From the NCBI RefSeq assembly GCF_003443535.1, contig NZ_CP031946.1, forward strand, positions 3,041,001 through 3,105,000: DNA of 64,000 nucleotides, in the 5' to 3' direction. Source of the DNA: Ruegeria sp. AD91A (GTDB taxonomy: Bacteria; Pseudomonadota; Alphaproteobacteria; Rhodobacterales; Rhodobacteraceae). The first letter of the stretch is position 1. Each line of letters begins with the position of its first letter. Positions 1 through 10,748 of the stretch are shown one piece after another. The translations under genes were made by a program, and so were the position numbers. The notes under the pieces were generated by a model. The model did not search any database, was not told where the DNA came from, and saw only the letters and a list, made by a program, of their open reading frames with translations.

Positions 1-768
1 GCATATGCCACCCGAGGCGGCAAACGATTGCGCGGGTTTCTGGCTTTGGAAAGTGCCCGACTTCATGATGTCGAAGAGAGTCGTGCGATCTGGCCTGCAA
101 CGGCTATAGAAGCGCTGCACGCTTATTCTTTGGTGCATGACGACCTGCCCTGCATGGATGACGATGACCTGCGCCGCGGTCGTCCCACTGTTCACGTGGA
201 ATGGGATGAAGGGACAGCGGTTCTGGCCGGCGATGCCCTTCACACGCTTGCTTTCGAGCTGTGCATGCATACAGAGGTGGGAGGAGCAGACATTCGTGCA
301 GATCTTGCCCTGACGCTGGCCAGAGCCAGCGGCGCACAAGGGATGGTGCTGGGACAGGCGCTGGACATTGCAGCTGAAACCGCCGCCGAACCGCTGTCGC
401 TGGACGAGATCACGCGTCTTCAGGCCGGCAAGACGGGCGCTCTGATCGAGTGGTCTGCCTGCGTTGGAGCAACTATGGCCCATTCAGACCCGGAACCGTT
501 GCGCCAATATGCCCGGGCACTGGGCCTTGCTTTTCAGATCGCCGATGACATCCTTGATATTGAGGGCGATGCCAAAAAGGCAGGCAAACGTTTGCAAAAG
601 GATACCGAGGCAGGGAAAGCCACCTTTGTTTCACTTTTGGGTCTGCCCGCTGCCAAAGCCCGCGCAGGTGAGCTTGTGGATCAGGCCTGTACAGCTTTGG
701 ATGGGTATGGTCCGAAGGCAGAAACCTTGAAGGAAGCCGCCCGCTTCGTTATTGCCCGGGACAGCTAA
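1..768 (+). CDS. ispA: Polyprenyl (farnesyl/geranyl) diphosphate synthase, 5' end missing
   Basis: This enzyme condenses isopentenyl diphosphate with allylic diphosphates to make farnesyl diphosphate in the cytosol. The reading frame is open from base 1 and already encodes the GGKRLR substrate-binding motif, so the true start lies upstream of the window. The first Asp-rich motif ([10 protein letters not shown], about nt 139-168) and the second (DDILD, about nt 544-558) are intact. The C-terminus looks complete and ends 16 bp before dxs, which supplies the same pathway, so the two are probably co-transcribed. Chain length (C15 or C20) cannot be settled from sequence; farnesyl is the usual product of this ispA-dxs arrangement. 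Confidence 0.93.
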   Translation, partial: AYATRGGKRLRGFLALESARLHDVEESRAIWPATAIEALHAYSLVHDDLPCMDDDDLRRGRPTVHVEWDEGTAVLAGDALHTLAFELCMHTEVGGADIRADLALTLARASGAQGMVLGQALDIAAETAAEPLSLDEITRLQAGKTGALIEWSACVGATMAHSDPEPLRQYARALGLAFQIADDILDIEGDAKKAGKRLQKDTEAGKATFVSLLGLPAAKARAGELVDQACTALDGYGPKAETLKEAARFVIARDS

Positions 769-784
769 GCCAGGAACGCGCCAC

Positions 785-2713
785 ATGTCTGACCGCCCAA
801 ACACGCCACTGCTGGACCTTGTAAGCCGCCCTGCGGATCTCAAGCAGTTCTCGGACGCGCAACTGCACCAGGTCGCTCAGGAGCTGCGGGCGGAAACGAT
901 CTCGGCTGTTTCCGTCACCGGCGGGCATCTGGGGGCTGGCTTGGGTGTCGTTGAATTGACTACGGCGTTGCACGCTGTGTTTGATACGCCCCGAGACAAG
1001 ATCATCTGGGATGTGGGTCATCAGTGCTATCCGCACAAAATCCTGACCGAGCGACGTGATCGCATCCGAACTCTGCGCATGAAGGATGGCCTCAGCGGCT
1101 TCACCAAGCGCAGCGAGAGCCCCTATGATCCATTTGGCGCGGCGCATTCCAGCACGTCGATCAGCGCTGCCCTGGGTTTTGCTGTCGCACGGGATCTGGG
1201 GGGCGTAACGCCTGAAGGGTTGGGTGACGCAATTGCAGTGATCGGCGATGGCTCGATGTCTGCGGGCATGGCTTTTGAGGCGATGAACAATGCAGGCCAC
1301 CTGAAAAAGCGTCTGATTGTCATTCTGAACGACAACGAGATGAGCATCGCGCCCCCGGTTGGTGCCTTGTCCAGCTATTTGTCGCGTATCTATAGCGAAG
1401 AACCGTTTCACGATCTGAAAGCTGCTGCCAAAGGCGCTGTCTCATTGTTGCCTGAGCCATTCCGAGAAGGCGCCAAGCGCGCCAAGGAGATGCTAAAAGG
1501 CTTGGCGGTGGGCGGCACGCTGTTTGAAGAGCTTGGGTTTTCCTATCTCGGCCCGATAGATGGCCATGACATGGACCAGCTGCTGCCGGTTCTGCGCACT
1601 GTGAAATCGCGGGCAACCGGGCCGATCCTGATCCATGTATTGACGAAAAAAGGCAAGGGCTATGCCCCCGCCGAGCAGTCACGCGACAAAGGTCATGCCA
1701 CGGCAAAGTTTGATGTGGTGACTGGGGAACAGAAGAAGGCGCCCTCAAACGCGCCATCTTATACATCTGTATTTGGCAAGGCACTGGTGGACGAGGCCGC
1801 GCGAGACGACAAGATCGTCGCAGTGACCGCTGCAATGCCGGACGGTACCGGTCTGAACCTGTTCGCTGAACGCTATCCGTCGCGCTGCTTTGATGTGGCG
1901 ATTGCCGAGCAGCACGGCGTGACGTTTTCGGCTGCGCTTGCAGCAGGAGGAATGAAGCCGTTTTGCGCTATGTATTCTACCTTCCTGCAGCGGGGCTATG
2001 ACCAGGTTGTACATGACGTGGCAATTCAGCGCTTGCCCGTACGTTTTGCAATCGACCGGGCAGGGTTGGTCGGGGCCGACGGCGCCACCCACGCAGGGTC
2101 GTTCGACATTGCCTATTTGGCCAATCTTCCAGGTATGGTCGTCATGGCTGCCGCTGATGAGGCCGAGCTGATGCATATGGTGGCAACTGCTTCCGCACAT
2201 GACGAAGGCCCTATCGCCTTCCGCTATCCGCGCGGTGAAGGCGTCGGAGTTGATTTGCCCGAACGTGGAGAGATTCTTGAGATCGGCAAGGGCCGCATTC
2301 TCCAGAATGGCGCGCGGGTGGCTCTGCTTTCCTTTGGTACACGTCTGGCCGAGGTCCAGAAGGCGGCGGAATCCCTTTCAGCCAAGGGCATAACGCCCAC
2401 GATTGCCGACGCTCGTTTTGCCAAACCTCTTGATCGCGACCTTATCCTGGATCTGGCGTCCAGCCACGAAGCTTTGATTACCATCGAAGAAGGGGCTGTT
2501 GGTGGATTCGGCAGCCATGTCGCGCAATTACTGGCGGAAGAAGGTGTATTTGATCTGGGGCTGAAGTACCGCTCGATGGTTTTACCTGATATCTTCATCG
2601 ATCAAGCGAATCCTGCGGACATGTATTCTGTGGCCGGCATGAATGCCGAACATATCGAGGCGAAAGTACTGGACGTTCTGGGCGTCGCCTCGATCGGAGA
2701 GAAACGCGCTTAG
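785..2713 (+). CDS. dxs: 1-deoxy-D-xylulose-5-phosphate synthase
   Basis: DXS catalyses the thiamine-diphosphate-dependent condensation of pyruvate and glyceraldehyde-3-phosphate, the first step of the MEP isoprenoid pathway. The 642-residue product has the family's normal length. Visible features are the N-terminal [10 protein letters not shown] region, the ThDP-binding [13 protein letters not shown] motif near residue 152, and the transketolase-like central and C-terminal domains (AEQHGVTF, then the [13 protein letters not shown] stretch). An in-frame ATG at 752 would overlap ispA. The ATG at 785 is preferred because AGGAA lies just upstream and the protein then starts like its relatives (MSDRP). 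Confidence 0.96.
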   Translation: MSDRPNTPLLDLVSRPADLKQFSDAQLHQVAQELRAETISAVSVTGGHLGAGLGVVELTTALHAVFDTPRDKIIWDVGHQCYPHKILTERRDRIRTLRMKDGLSGFTKRSESPYDPFGAAHSSTSISAALGFAVARDLGGVTPEGLGDAIAVIGDGSMSAGMAFEAMNNAGHLKKRLIVILNDNEMSIAPPVGALSSYLSRIYSEEPFHDLKAAAKGAVSLLPEPFREGAKRAKEMLKGLAVGGTLFEELGFSYLGPIDGHDMDQLLPVLRTVKSRATGPILIHVLTKKGKGYAPAEQSRDKGHATAKFDVVTGEQKKAPSNAPSYTSVFGKALVDEAARDDKIVAVTAAMPDGTGLNLFAERYPSRCFDVAIAEQHGVTFSAALAAGGMKPFCAMYSTFLQRGYDQVVHDVAIQRLPVRFAIDRAGLVGADGATHAGSFDIAYLANLPGMVVMAAADEAELMHMVATASAHDEGPIAFRYPRGEGVGVDLPERGEILEIGKGRILQNGARVALLSFGTRLAEVQKAAESLSAKGITPTIADARFAKPLDRDLILDLASSHEALITIEEGAVGGFGSHVAQLLAEEGVFDLGLKYRSMVLPDIFIDQANPADMYSVAGMNAEHIEAKVLDVLGVASIGEKRA

Positions 2714-2774
2714 CGCGCCTGTTAGTGGGGTAGCGGGCGTCTGGAACGCCGACCTCTGTTTGATCAGGTTTTTT

Positions 2775-2850
2775 TGGTGCCGCTGAAGGGACTCGAACCC
2801 CCGACCCCATCATTACGAATGACGTGCTCTACCAGCTGAGCTACAGCGGC
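2775..2850 (-). tRNA. tRNA-Thr (anticodon CGU)
   Basis: The minus strand folds as a complete cloverleaf. The acceptor arm GCCGCTG pairs perfectly with CAGCGGC, the D-arm is GCTC/GAGC, the anticodon stem is CGTCA/TGATG with loop TTCGTAA (anticodon CGT), the T-loop is TTCGAGT, and the 3' CCA is encoded. It would read ACG threonine codons. It lies between dxs and the arsenic operon. Confidence 0.96.
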
Positions 2851-3052
2851 ACCTTAAGCCATACGGATCTGGTTATGACCGGATGCGAAAGGTCGTTTAA
2901 ACTGTCACTCTGCCGTCTGCAAGCCCGGTTGTAATCGGTTTGGTGTCGCCTGGCTCGGCGACCGATCTCAACCTGTGCGCCGTCAGCCTGTAACCAACCT
3001 GTCGAATTGGAATTTTGGTTTGTGAAATTATTGTAACGTCGCGGATTCAAAA

Positions 3053-3091
3053 TTGACTGAATTTCAATAATTCCATATTTCATGAAATATG
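3053..3091 (+). promoter_or_regulatory. Promoter and palindromic operator overlapping the arsR start
   Basis: A -35-like TTGACT (3053-3058) is followed after 17 bp by a -10-like TATTTC (3076-3081). A perfect 18-bp palindrome, CATATTTCATGAAATATG (3074-3091), covers the -10 region and ends on the ATG of the ArsR-ArsC gene. This is the expected position for an ArsR autorepression site. No Shine-Dalgarno sequence is visible and the predicted transcription start falls almost on the ATG. Operator identity is inferred. Confidence 0.6.
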
Positions 3092-3922
3092 ACAAAAGAG
3101 ATAATCGATCAACTTGCCATCCTTGGCCACTCGCAGCGTATCACCGTGTTTCGCATGTTGATGCGACGGTTTCCTGACAGGGTTCCCGCGGGCGAGCTGG
3201 CGACAGAGCTGGGTGTCAAACCCAGCACCATGTCGAACTACCTCAATGCGCTGCTACGGTCGGGGCTTGTAAAGCAGGAACGATCCGGGACGTCTCTGCT
3301 CTATTCGATTGAAATGAAGAACGTGCAGCAAATGCTCGATTTCCTGATTGTGGACTGCTGCCGCGGCCGACCTGATCTTTGTTTACCTTCAACCATGGGA
3401 AGTGAGACTATGACTGACCGGAAGTTCAATGTGCTGTTCATTTGTGTCGGCAACTCTGCCCGCTCTATTTTTGCCGAATCCCTGCTGAGCGAGATCGGCG
3501 GAGATCGGTTCAACGCGTATTCAGCCGGGACACAACCAAGTTCGGATCTAAACCCCTTTGCGGTGCAGGTTTTACGCGACAAAGGGCACGATACCTCGAT
3601 CCTGCGGTCAAAGAATCTGTCCGAGTTTTCGGCACCGGACGCGCCTGCCATGGATTTTGTCTTCACCGTCTGCAACCAGGCGGCCAACGAGGAATGTCCG
3701 GCATGGGAAAGCCAACCGATAAGTGGCCACTGGGGTATGGAAGATCCGGTCAAGGCCGATGGCACCGACGCCGAGAAAAGCCTGGCCTTTCAAAACGCCT
3801 ATGGCGCACTGAAGCGACGGATTCAGGCCTTTACAACGTTGCCGGTCGAAAGCCTTGACCGGATCGCCTTGCAATCCGCCATTGATGAAATCGGGCTCGC
3901 TTCACTCGAGGAAACGAAATGA
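3089..3922 (+). CDS. ArsR-ArsC fusion: arsenic-responsive repressor joined to arsenate reductase
   Basis: This 277-residue protein joins two functions. Residues 1-95 form an ArsR-type winged helix (recognition region around [11 protein letters not shown]). The cysteine cluster C90, C91 and C98 just after it could bind arsenite. Residues 112-245 form a low-molecular-weight phosphatase fold with the P-loop C119-VGNSA-R125, the signature of thioredoxin-coupled arsenate reductases. An internal ATG at 3410 could start the ArsC part alone, but the frame is open throughout. It is the first gene of the arsenic operon and its stop overlaps the start of the GAPDH gene by 4 bp. Expected roles are autorepression relieved by As(III) and reduction of arsenate to arsenite. 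Confidence 0.9.
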   Translation: MTKEIIDQLAILGHSQRITVFRMLMRRFPDRVPAGELATELGVKPSTMSNYLNALLRSGLVKQERSGTSLLYSIEMKNVQQMLDFLIVDCCRGRPDLCLPSTMGSETMTDRKFNVLFICVGNSARSIFAESLLSEIGGDRFNAYSAGTQPSSDLNPFAVQVLRDKGHDTSILRSKNLSEFSAPDAPAMDFVFTVCNQAANEECPAWESQPISGHWGMEDPVKADGTDAEKSLAFQNAYGALKRRIQAFTTLPVESLDRIALQSAIDEIGLASLEETK

Positions 3923-4917
3923 CAACCTACGCACTGAACGGCCTCGGCCGGATGGGAAAACTGGCCCTGAAACCTCTGCTTGAACGAGGCGCAAAGATAG
4001 CCTGGATCAACAATGCCGTCGGTGATCCCGAGATGCATGCGCATCTGCTGGAATTCGACACGGTGCACGGGCGCTGGGACGCAGAATTTGCCCATGATGC
4101 CGACAGCATCTCGGTTAACGGAACCCGCCTGCCTTTTAATGGCACCAAAGACCTGAGCGCGTTGCCGCTGGACGGTGTTGACGTGGTGATCGACTGCACC
4201 GGCGTGTTCAAGACCGAGGCGAAGCTGGCAACGTATTTTGACGCTGGGGTGAAGAAGGTTGTTGTCTCTGCTCCGGTCAAGGATGGTCCGACAGCCAATA
4301 TCGTCATGGGTGTAAATGACGGAACCTACGACCCCGCGGCGCATAGGATCGTTACGGCGGCCTCGTGCACGACAAACTGTCTTGCGCCTGTCGTAAAGGT
4401 CATTCACGAAAACCTGGGCATCCGCCATGGATCGATGACGACGATTCACGACGTAACCAACACGCAAACCATTGTGGACCGGCCTGCCAAGGATCTTAGG
4501 CGCGCACGCTCGGCCCTGAACTCTTTGATCCCGACGACGACAGGCTCGGCCACGGCCATCACTCTGATCTATCCGGAACTCAAAGGTCGTTTGAACGGCC
4601 ACGCGGTTCGGGTGCCGTTGCTGAACGCCTCGCTGACCGATTGCGTATTCGAGGTTGAACGCGAAACCACGGTTGAAGAGGTCAACGCCTTCTTCAAAGC
4701 CGCAGCCGAGGGTGAACTGAAGGGCATTTTGGGATATGAGACGCGCCCGCTGGTGTCCACCGATTATACCAATGACGAACGCTCTTCGATCGTCGATGCA
4801 CCATCGACCATGGTTGTGAACGGGACGCAGGTGAAAATCTACGCGTGGTACGACAACGAGATGGGTTATGCGCACCGGCTGGTGGATGTCGCGCTGATGG
4901 TCGGGGCATCGTTGTGA
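3919..4917 (+). CDS. ArsJ-associated glyceraldehyde-3-phosphate dehydrogenase
   Basis: This is a 332-residue GAPDH with an N-terminal Rossmann motif (NGLGRMG), the catalytic ASCTTNC (Cys150) and the C-terminal WYDNEMGY. It sits between the arsenate reductase and ArsJ rather than among glycolytic genes. In characterised systems such a GAPDH converts glyceraldehyde-3-phosphate plus arsenate to 1-arseno-3-phosphoglycerate, which ArsJ exports. Here that role is inferred from the neighbours. The stop codon overlaps the GTG start of arsJ, suggesting translational coupling. Confidence 0.93.
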   Translation: MTTYALNGLGRMGKLALKPLLERGAKIAWINNAVGDPEMHAHLLEFDTVHGRWDAEFAHDADSISVNGTRLPFNGTKDLSALPLDGVDVVIDCTGVFKTEAKLATYFDAGVKKVVVSAPVKDGPTANIVMGVNDGTYDPAAHRIVTAASCTTNCLAPVVKVIHENLGIRHGSMTTIHDVTNTQTIVDRPAKDLRRARSALNSLIPTTTGSATAITLIYPELKGRLNGHAVRVPLLNASLTDCVFEVERETTVEEVNAFFKAAAEGELKGILGYETRPLVSTDYTNDERSSIVDAPSTMVVNGTQVKIYAWYDNEMGYAHRLVDVALMVGASL

Positions 4918-6179
4918 CGCATCGGCCCGAAGGACTGTCGGCCTATATCGCGGTCACGGCTGCCTATTGGGCCTTCATGCTGACCGACGGGGCGCTCAGG
5001 ATGTTGGTGCTGTTGCACTTTCACACCCTGGGCTTCTCGCCGGTGCAGCTTGCCTATCTGTTTGTGCTCTATGAAATCGCCGGGATTGTCACCAACCTGT
5101 CCGCCGGTTGGATCGCCGCACGGTTCGGGCTGACCTCGACCCTCTATTCTGGGCTGGGGTTGCAGATCGTCACGTTGCTCGCCATGACGCAGCTAGACCC
5201 GAACTGGACCGTCGCAGCTTCGGTCACATTTGTCATGATTGTGCAAGGGGCCAGCGGAGTGGCCAAGGATCTGGCCAAGATGTCTTCGAAATCGGCGGTC
5301 AAGTTGCTGGCTCCATCCGAAGGAGGCGAGTTGTTTCGATGGGTTGCGATTCTGACAGGTTCCAAAAACGCCGTAAAAGGGCTGGGATTCCTGTTGGGGG
5401 CCGCCATGCTTGCAACGCTGGGCTTCATACCGGCAGTGCTTGCCATGGCCGCCGTTCTGGCGGTGATCCTGGTCGCATTGAAGCTGTTCATGCCTGCGGG
5501 CCTGCCGAAGGGGCGCAAGGATACCAAGTTCTCTGAGGTTTTTTCAAAATCCGCAAATGTGAACTGGTTGTCTGCAGCACGTGTCTTCTTGTTCGGCGCG
5601 CGGGATGTCTGGTTCGTGGTCGGCATCCCGATCTATTTCTATGCTGTTCTTTCAGATGGCACAGAAGAGGGTAATCGGGTCGCGTTCTTCGTGATCGGAA
5701 CATTCATGGCGGTATGGATCATCCTCTATGGAGCCGTGCAAGCCAACGCGCCAAGGATTCTTCGTGCGTCAGATCGAACCGAAGGTGATCTGATCCGCGC
5801 TGCACGCAGCTGGGCGGCGATCCTGTTCTGTGTTCCTGCGGCTCTAACACTGGGTATGTTGATTTCGGATGGTCCCGAGACCTGGCTGACCCTGACACTC
5901 ATCGCAGGCTTGCTGATCTTCGGTGTGATCTTCGGGGTCAACTCATCGCTGCATTCCTATTTGATTCTTGCCTTCACCCGGTCCGAGCGTGTGACGATGG
6001 ATGTCGGCTTTTACTACATGGCCAATGCGACAGGGCGGTTGGCCGGCACCGTTTTGTCTGGCCTGACCTATCAGGTCGGGGGGCTGCCCCTGGTGCTGGG
6101 CACGGCGGCCGTGATGGTTGGCCTCGCTGCTCTGACGTCCGGCAAACTTACGGATCAAACTTCTGAGGCGCTATTATGA
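4914..6179 (+). CDS. arsJ: Organoarsenical efflux MFS transporter ArsJ
   Basis: This is a 421-residue major-facilitator membrane protein with about 12 hydrophobic segments, and it matches the ArsJ family ([20 protein letters not shown] near the N-terminus). ArsJ exports 1-arseno-3-phosphoglycerate made by the adjacent GAPDH, giving net arsenate efflux. The GTG at 4914 is chosen because it overlaps the GAPDH stop (GTGA) and gives the normal N-terminus; the longer open frame from 4845 runs inside GAPDH. It overlaps the next gene by ATGA. Confidence 0.92.
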   Translation: MTHRPEGLSAYIAVTAAYWAFMLTDGALRMLVLLHFHTLGFSPVQLAYLFVLYEIAGIVTNLSAGWIAARFGLTSTLYSGLGLQIVTLLAMTQLDPNWTVAASVTFVMIVQGASGVAKDLAKMSSKSAVKLLAPSEGGELFRWVAILTGSKNAVKGLGFLLGAAMLATLGFIPAVLAMAAVLAVILVALKLFMPAGLPKGRKDTKFSEVFSKSANVNWLSAARVFLFGARDVWFVVGIPIYFYAVLSDGTEEGNRVAFFVIGTFMAVWIILYGAVQANAPRILRASDRTEGDLIRAARSWAAILFCVPAALTLGMLISDGPETWLTLTLIAGLLIFGVIFGVNSSLHSYLILAFTRSERVTMDVGFYYMANATGRLAGTVLSGLTYQVGGLPLVLGTAAVMVGLAALTSGKLTDQTSEALL

Positions 6180-7198
6180 GCATTTTTGAACGGTATCTCA
6201 CGATCTGGGTTGCGCTTGCGATGATCGGTGGCGTCCTGATCGGACTGGCCGCGCCGGGTCTGGTGCAGCTGGTGGCAAAAGCCGAGATTGCCAGTGTCAA
6301 CCTGGTCGTGGCGGTGCTGATCTGGGCAATGGTTTACCCGATGATGGTCAACGTCGATTTCGGCGCAGTCGCCGGGGTTGCCCGCCAGCCGCGTGGTCTG
6401 ATTGTGACCCTGGTGGTGAACTGGCTGATAAAACCTTTCACCATGGCACTGCTGGCCGTTGTGTTTTTTGACTATGTCTTCGCGCCCTGGATCGCGCCCG
6501 AAGATGCTGCGCAATACACTGCCGGTCTGATCCTGCTGGGTGCAGCCCCTTGCACCGCCATGGTGTTTGTGTGGTCGCAACTGACCAAAGGCGACGCGAC
6601 CTACACGCTGGTTCAGGTCTCGGTCAATGATCTGATCATGGTCGTGGCTTTTGCGCCGATCGTGGCCTTTTTGCTGGGGGTCACTGACATCGAAGTGCCG
6701 TGGCAGACTTTGGTTTTGGCCACAGTCCTTTATGTGGTGCTGCCGCTTATCGCAGGGTTGATCACTCGCCAAAAACTAGGCTCTAAAACCGCTATAGAAG
6801 CCTTTTCGGCGCGGGTGAAACCGTGGTCCGTCATGGGATTGATTGCAACTGTAGTTATCCTGTTCGGCCTGCAAGGTCAGACCATTCTGGCGAAACCTGC
6901 GGTCATCGTTCTGATCGCCGTTCCCATTCTGATCCAAAGCTACGGTATTTTTGCCATTGCCTATGGCGCCGCTTATGCGCTGAAGGTTCCCCACCGGATC
7001 GCAGCGCCATGTGCCATGATCGGGACATCGAACTTCTTCGAACTGGCCGTTGCCGTTGCAATCAGCTTGTTCGGCCTTCATTCCGGCGCTGCACTGGCGA
7101 CGGTTGTGGGTGTCCTTGTCGAAGTGCCGGTGATGCTGTCGCTTGTGGCATTCGCCAACCGAACCCGCCAGCGTTTTCCGGAACCTGCGACACGATAG
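6176..7198 (+). CDS. ACR3-family arsenite efflux pump
   Basis: This is a 340-residue inner-membrane protein with about ten hydrophobic segments, of the ACR3 (bile/arsenite/riboflavin transporter) superfamily. The segment [13 protein letters not shown] carries the cysteine conserved in ACR3 proteins. It exports the arsenite formed by ArsC. The start ATG overlaps the arsJ stop (ATGA), so all four genes are coupled. The operon thus combines two routes: arsenate reduction with arsenite efflux, and GAPDH/ArsJ. Confidence 0.94.
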   Translation: MSIFERYLTIWVALAMIGGVLIGLAAPGLVQLVAKAEIASVNLVVAVLIWAMVYPMMVNVDFGAVAGVARQPRGLIVTLVVNWLIKPFTMALLAVVFFDYVFAPWIAPEDAAQYTAGLILLGAAPCTAMVFVWSQLTKGDATYTLVQVSVNDLIMVVAFAPIVAFLLGVTDIEVPWQTLVLATVLYVVLPLIAGLITRQKLGSKTAIEAFSARVKPWSVMGLIATVVILFGLQGQTILAKPAVIVLIAVPILIQSYGIFAIAYGAAYALKVPHRIAAPCAMIGTSNFFELAVAVAISLFGLHSGAALATVVGVLVEVPVMLSLVAFANRTRQRFPEPATR

Positions 7199-7230
7199 GA
7201 TTGGTCAACGCAGCAGAACGACTGTCATAT

Positions 7231-7251
7231 CTGGCGGCTGGGCGCCGCCAG
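7231..7251. terminator. Hairpin between convergent ACR3 and cobO genes
   Basis: CTGGCGGC (7231-7238) and GCCGCCAG (7244-7251) form an 8-bp GC-rich stem between two genes that end facing each other. No T-run follows on either strand, so it is at most a weak bidirectional terminator. Confidence 0.35.
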
Positions 7252-7270
7252 AGTCCCGTCTCACGCTGCT

Positions 7271-7870
7271 TCAGAAATCCACGCCACGCTGGGCTTTGAT
7301 ACCGGCCTGGAACGGATGTTTTTCCTCGGTCATTTCAGTAACCAGATCGGCATAGTCACGCAGCGCTTGCGGTGCATCACGTCCGGTCAGGAATACGCTG
7401 GTCTTGTCCGAGCGCGCGTTCAAACCCTCGATGACCTGTTCGACCGTCAGGTATTCGTAACGCAAGGCGATGTTGATCTCGTCCAGTACAACCAGATCGT
7501 ATTCGCCACTGGACATCAGGGCACATGCCTTGTCGAAGGCTGCATTGGCAGCAGCTATGTCACGCTCACGATCCTGCGTGTCCCAGGTAAAACCTTCGCC
7601 CATCGTATGCCATGTCACCAGATCGCGCTCTTCGAAGAAACGGCGCTCGCCGGTTTTCCACTTGCCCTTGATGAACTGCACCACACCAACCTTCTGGCCC
7701 CAGCCCAAGGCGCGAATGACCACGCCGAACGCGGCCGAGGACTTGCCTTTGCCTTTGCCGGTATTGATCAGGACCAGACCACGGCTTGGATCCACGGCCT
7801 CGGACACTTTCTTGCGGTGCTGGGCCTGCACCTTCTGCATCTTTTCCTTGTGATCCTGCGCGTTGCTCAT
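7271..7870 (-). CDS. cobO: Cob(I)yrinic acid a,c-diamide adenosyltransferase
   Basis: This is a 199-residue CobO/BtuR-type ATP:corrinoid adenosyltransferase acting in cobalamin synthesis or salvage. It has a P-loop (GKGKGKSS, residues 39-45), the conserved VQFIKGKW segment and the VVLDEIN Walker-B-like strand. Length is typical for the family. The start codon is ATG at 7870. No other cobalamin genes are next to it and no cobalamin riboswitch is apparent in the short upstream gap. Confidence 0.94.
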   Translation of the reverse strand: MSNAQDHKEKMQKVQAQHRKKVSEAVDPSRGLVLINTGKGKGKSSAAFGVVIRALGWGQKVGVVQFIKGKWKTGERRFFEERDLVTWHTMGEGFTWDTQDRERDIAAANAAFDKACALMSSGEYDLVVLDEINIALRYEYLTVEQVIEGLNARSDKTSVFLTGRDAPQALRDYADLVTEMTEEKHPFQAGIKAQRGVDF

Positions 7871-7926
7871 TTGGGAACCTCTTTGACTGTTCGGCCCAAC
7901 CTAGGGGAAGATTACAAAAGGTAAAG

Positions 7927-8862
7927 TCACGCTTTGGGGTCAGTAACCGACCGGGCTTTGCCACGCTCCAGCCCCAACTGGTGTTCGCGCCAGATGACAA
8001 CAACATTGCCTGCGATCACCAGTGCGGCCCCGATCAAGATTGCAAGCGTTGGCAGTTCGTCGAACCAGACATAGCCGATCACAATCGCAAAAAGCATGGT
8101 TGCATAGTCATAAGGTGCCAGCATCGAGGCCTGACCAAACCGATAGGAGGAAGTGACCAAAATCTGCGCGACGCCGCCGATCAGGCCCATCATGACCATG
8201 ATCAGAGCCTGATTCCACGTTGGCATTGACCACCCCCAGAATGCTGTCAGGGCAGACAAAAGCGTCGCGGTCATCGAGAAATAGAACACGATGGCCGCAG
8301 GGTGATCGACCTTGACCAATTGCCGGATATGGATTTGAACGAAAGCACGGGCAAGGGTAGCACCCAGCACACATAAGGCGCCGATAGTGGCGGCGACCTC
8401 CATCTCGGTTGTGCCGAGGCGCGGCCAAGTCATTATCAGGACCCCCAGCAAACCCAGCACCACTGCACCGATGCGGATAAGCCGAATGCGTTCACCCAGC
8501 ATCACGGCGGCCAGAATCAGGGTGAAGATCGGCGTCGCATACCCGATTGCAGTGACTTCGGGCAGCGGCAGCAGGCTGAGGCCGGTAAAGGTAAGGCCCA
8601 TGGCGCTGGTCCCCAGAACGCCACGCCAGAAATGGCCCATGGGTTTCTTGACCACGAAACCCTTGGACAATTCCCCACGCGCAATGAGCCAGAGAATAAT
8701 GACAGGTATCGCGAACAAGGACCGAAAGAACACCAATTGGCCCGGTGGGAACTCATCCGACAGTGCTTTGACCAGCGCGGACATCGATGTGAACAGGAAC
8801 AAGGCGCCAAGTTTCAGCGTTACTGCAAGCAGAGGTCGATGCGATGTTAAGGGTTTTGTCAT
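7927..8862 (-). CDS. EamA (DMT) family transporter
   Basis: This is a 311-residue inner-membrane protein with two EamA repeats, about ten transmembrane helices and the usual DMT-family length. The substrate is unknown; relatives export amino acids, nucleotides or other metabolites. An upstream in-frame ATG (8898) would add 12 polar residues, so the ATG at 8862 (MTKPLTSHRP) is preferred. It lies alone between cobO and an HD hydrolase on the same strand. Confidence 0.85.
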   Translation of the reverse strand: MTKPLTSHRPLLAVTLKLGALFLFTSMSALVKALSDEFPPGQLVFFRSLFAIPVIILWLIARGELSKGFVVKKPMGHFWRGVLGTSAMGLTFTGLSLLPLPEVTAIGYATPIFTLILAAVMLGERIRLIRIGAVVLGLLGVLIMTWPRLGTTEMEVAATIGALCVLGATLARAFVQIHIRQLVKVDHPAAIVFYFSMTATLLSALTAFWGWSMPTWNQALIMVMMGLIGGVAQILVTSSYRFGQASMLAPYDYATMLFAIVIGYVWFDELPTLAILIGAALVIAGNVVVIWREHQLGLERGKARSVTDPKA

Positions 8863-8907
8863 CGGCGCGAACCTGCGCCTTTGACAGGCAAAGATCAACG
8901 GGTGGGT

Positions 8908-9570
8908 TTAGCAATTCACCCAGGATTGAGGCAAGGAGCAGCCGATCTCCTCGGCGAAGTCTTCTAGAAAGCGGATCATGCGCGCGGTGCGTTGCTCGGC
9001 AATCAGTCGGCCGGTTTCGGTTAGCATGTCACTCGGCAGCCGCAGCAGTTTAACCTTCCAATGGTCGAGCGAGAAATGAAGGTCGTCCAGAGGTCGGTTT
9101 TGGGCAAAAGGATCTGCCGGGTCATAAAGAGTGCGCCCCAAAGCACCGGAAACGGAAAAGTTGCGGGCGATGCCGATGGCGCCCAAAGCGTCAAGCCGAT
9201 CCGCATCGCGCAGAATGCGCGCCTCGATCGTTTCAGGGGGGATATTGGCCGAAAAGCTATGGGCTTCGATCGCGTGCCGGATAGCGCGGACCTGAGCCGT
9301 ATTAAACCCGATTTCCCCAAGAATAGGCTCTGATTCCATCGCGGACCTGCGCGAGGCAAGATGCCGGTTGGGATCGTCCTTGGGCAGATTTACAAGATCG
9401 TGCAGATAACTTGCGGCCAGCAGCACGGACATATCGGCTTGATCATTCGCGATGGCTTGGGCGTTGGTCCAAACACGATCCAGATGGGCCAGATCATGGG
9501 CGGGATCAGTTTCCATGCGGTGTGCGACCACAGCACGCAGACCTGCGCGCAGATCAGCCGATCCGTCCAC
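8908..9570 (-). CDS. HD-domain phosphohydrolase
   Basis: This 220-residue protein has the metal-binding HD signature: HDLAH at residues 25-29, LHDL (H57-D58) and the later [12 protein letters not shown] segment. This arrangement is typical of the YedJ-like HD hydrolases. The natural substrate, probably a nucleotide or another phosphate ester, cannot be inferred. Its start overlaps the end of aroC by 17 bp, so it is probably co-transcribed. Confidence 0.82.
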   Translation of the reverse strand: MDGSADLRAGLRAVVAHRMETDPAHDLAHLDRVWTNAQAIANDQADMSVLLAASYLHDLVNLPKDDPNRHLASRRSAMESEPILGEIGFNTAQVRAIRHAIEAHSFSANIPPETIEARILRDADRLDALGAIGIARNFSVSGALGRTLYDPADPFAQNRPLDDLHFSLDHWKVKLLRLPSDMLTETGRLIAEQRTARMIRFLEDFAEEIGCSLPQSWVNC

Positions 9571-10654
9571 GGTTCTCTCCGATCTGGCCGCGATGCAGCA
9601 GAAGGTGGTCGAGGATCACGCACGCCATCATTGCCTCACCCACTGGAACGGCGCGGATACCGACGCAGGGGTCATGGCGACCTTTGGTGATGATCTCGGT
9701 TTCTTCGCCGGATTTGGTGATCGTCTTGCGGGTGGTGAGGATCGATGATGTTGGCTTGACAGCAAACCGCACGACAACGTCCTGCCCGGTCGAGATTCCG
9801 CCCAGAATGCCTCCGGCATGGTTCGAGCTGTATTGCGGGCCATTCTGACCCATGAAGATTTCGTCGGCGTTGGCCTCGCCCGTCAGTTCAGCGGCGGCCA
9901 TGCCCTCGCCGATCTCGACACCTTTGACGGCATTGATCGACATCATCGCTGCGGCCAGATCAGTGTCTAGCTTAGCATAAACCGGCGCTCCGATCCCGGC
10001 GGGGACACCGCGAGCAACGACTTCGACCACGGCCCCGACCGAGTTGCCGGACTTGCGCAGATCATCCAGGTACGCGGCCCAGTCTTCTGCGGCGGATGCA
10101 TCAGGTGTCCAGAACGGGTTCTGTTCGATCTGGGACCAGTCGAAGTTGGCGCGGTCGATCTTATGCGGCCCGATCTGGGTCATGTATCCGGTGATCTGCA
10201 CGTTGGGCGCGATTTGCTTGATCGCTTCGCGCGCCAGTCCACCTGCTGCAACACGTGATGCTGTTTCCCGTGCCGAGCTGCGCCCTCCGCCGCGATAATC
10301 CCGGATGCCGTATTTCTGCCAATAGGTGATATCGGCATGGCCCGGGCGGAACTTGTCCATGATATCGCCGTAGTCTTTCGAGCGCTGATCGGTGTTCTCG
10401 ATCATCAACTGCACCGGTGTGCCGGTGGTTTGCCTTTCGAACACGCCGGACAGGATTTTCACCTGATCGGGTTCGCGCCGCTGGGTGGTGAACTTGTTCT
10501 GCCCCGGTTTGCGCTTGTCCAGCCAGTGCTGGATCATGCCCTCGTCGATCGTGACACCCGGCGGGCAGCCATCGACGGTGGCACCCAAAGCGGGTCCATG
10601 GCTTTCACCCCAAGTGGTGACACGGAAGAGATGGCCAAAACTGTTCATCGACAT
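9554..10654 (-). CDS. aroC: Chorismate synthase
   Basis: Chorismate synthase converts 5-enolpyruvylshikimate-3-phosphate to chorismate with reduced FMN, the last common step of aromatic amino acid synthesis. The 366-residue product has the conserved start ([17 protein letters not shown]) and the core [17 protein letters not shown]. Length is normal and no key region is missing. It is transcribed away from ribH, and its end overlaps the HD hydrolase gene. Confidence 0.97.
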   Translation of the reverse strand: MSMNSFGHLFRVTTWGESHGPALGATVDGCPPGVTIDEGMIQHWLDKRKPGQNKFTTQRREPDQVKILSGVFERQTTGTPVQLMIENTDQRSKDYGDIMDKFRPGHADITYWQKYGIRDYRGGGRSSARETASRVAAGGLAREAIKQIAPNVQITGYMTQIGPHKIDRANFDWSQIEQNPFWTPDASAAEDWAAYLDDLRKSGNSVGAVVEVVARGVPAGIGAPVYAKLDTDLAAAMMSINAVKGVEIGEGMAAAELTGEANADEIFMGQNGPQYSSNHAGGILGGISTGQDVVVRFAVKPTSSILTTRKTITKSGEETEIITKGRHDPCVGIRAVPVGEAMMACVILDHLLLHRGQIGENRGRIG

Positions 10655-10716
10655 GGGGCGTGCTCCTTTGAGCGTCGTGATTAGCGGGCAAGGCCCTTGG
10701 CCTCAAGCGGATTTGC

Positions 10717-10740
10717 GGTTGGGGCGTGTTTACCCCAACC
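10717..10740 (-). terminator. Hairpin after ribH
   Basis: GGTTGGGG (10717-10724) pairs with CCCCAACC (10733-10740) just past the ribH stop codon on the minus strand. No clear T-run follows. It is a plausible but weak terminator between ribH and aroC. Confidence 0.4.
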
Positions 10741-10748
10741 TTACGAGC

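Noticed and set aside
3823..4875. 350-codon open frame antisense to the GAPDH gene
   Set aside because: A shadow of the high-GC GAPDH coding strand; Arg/His-rich and lies fully inside a certain gene.
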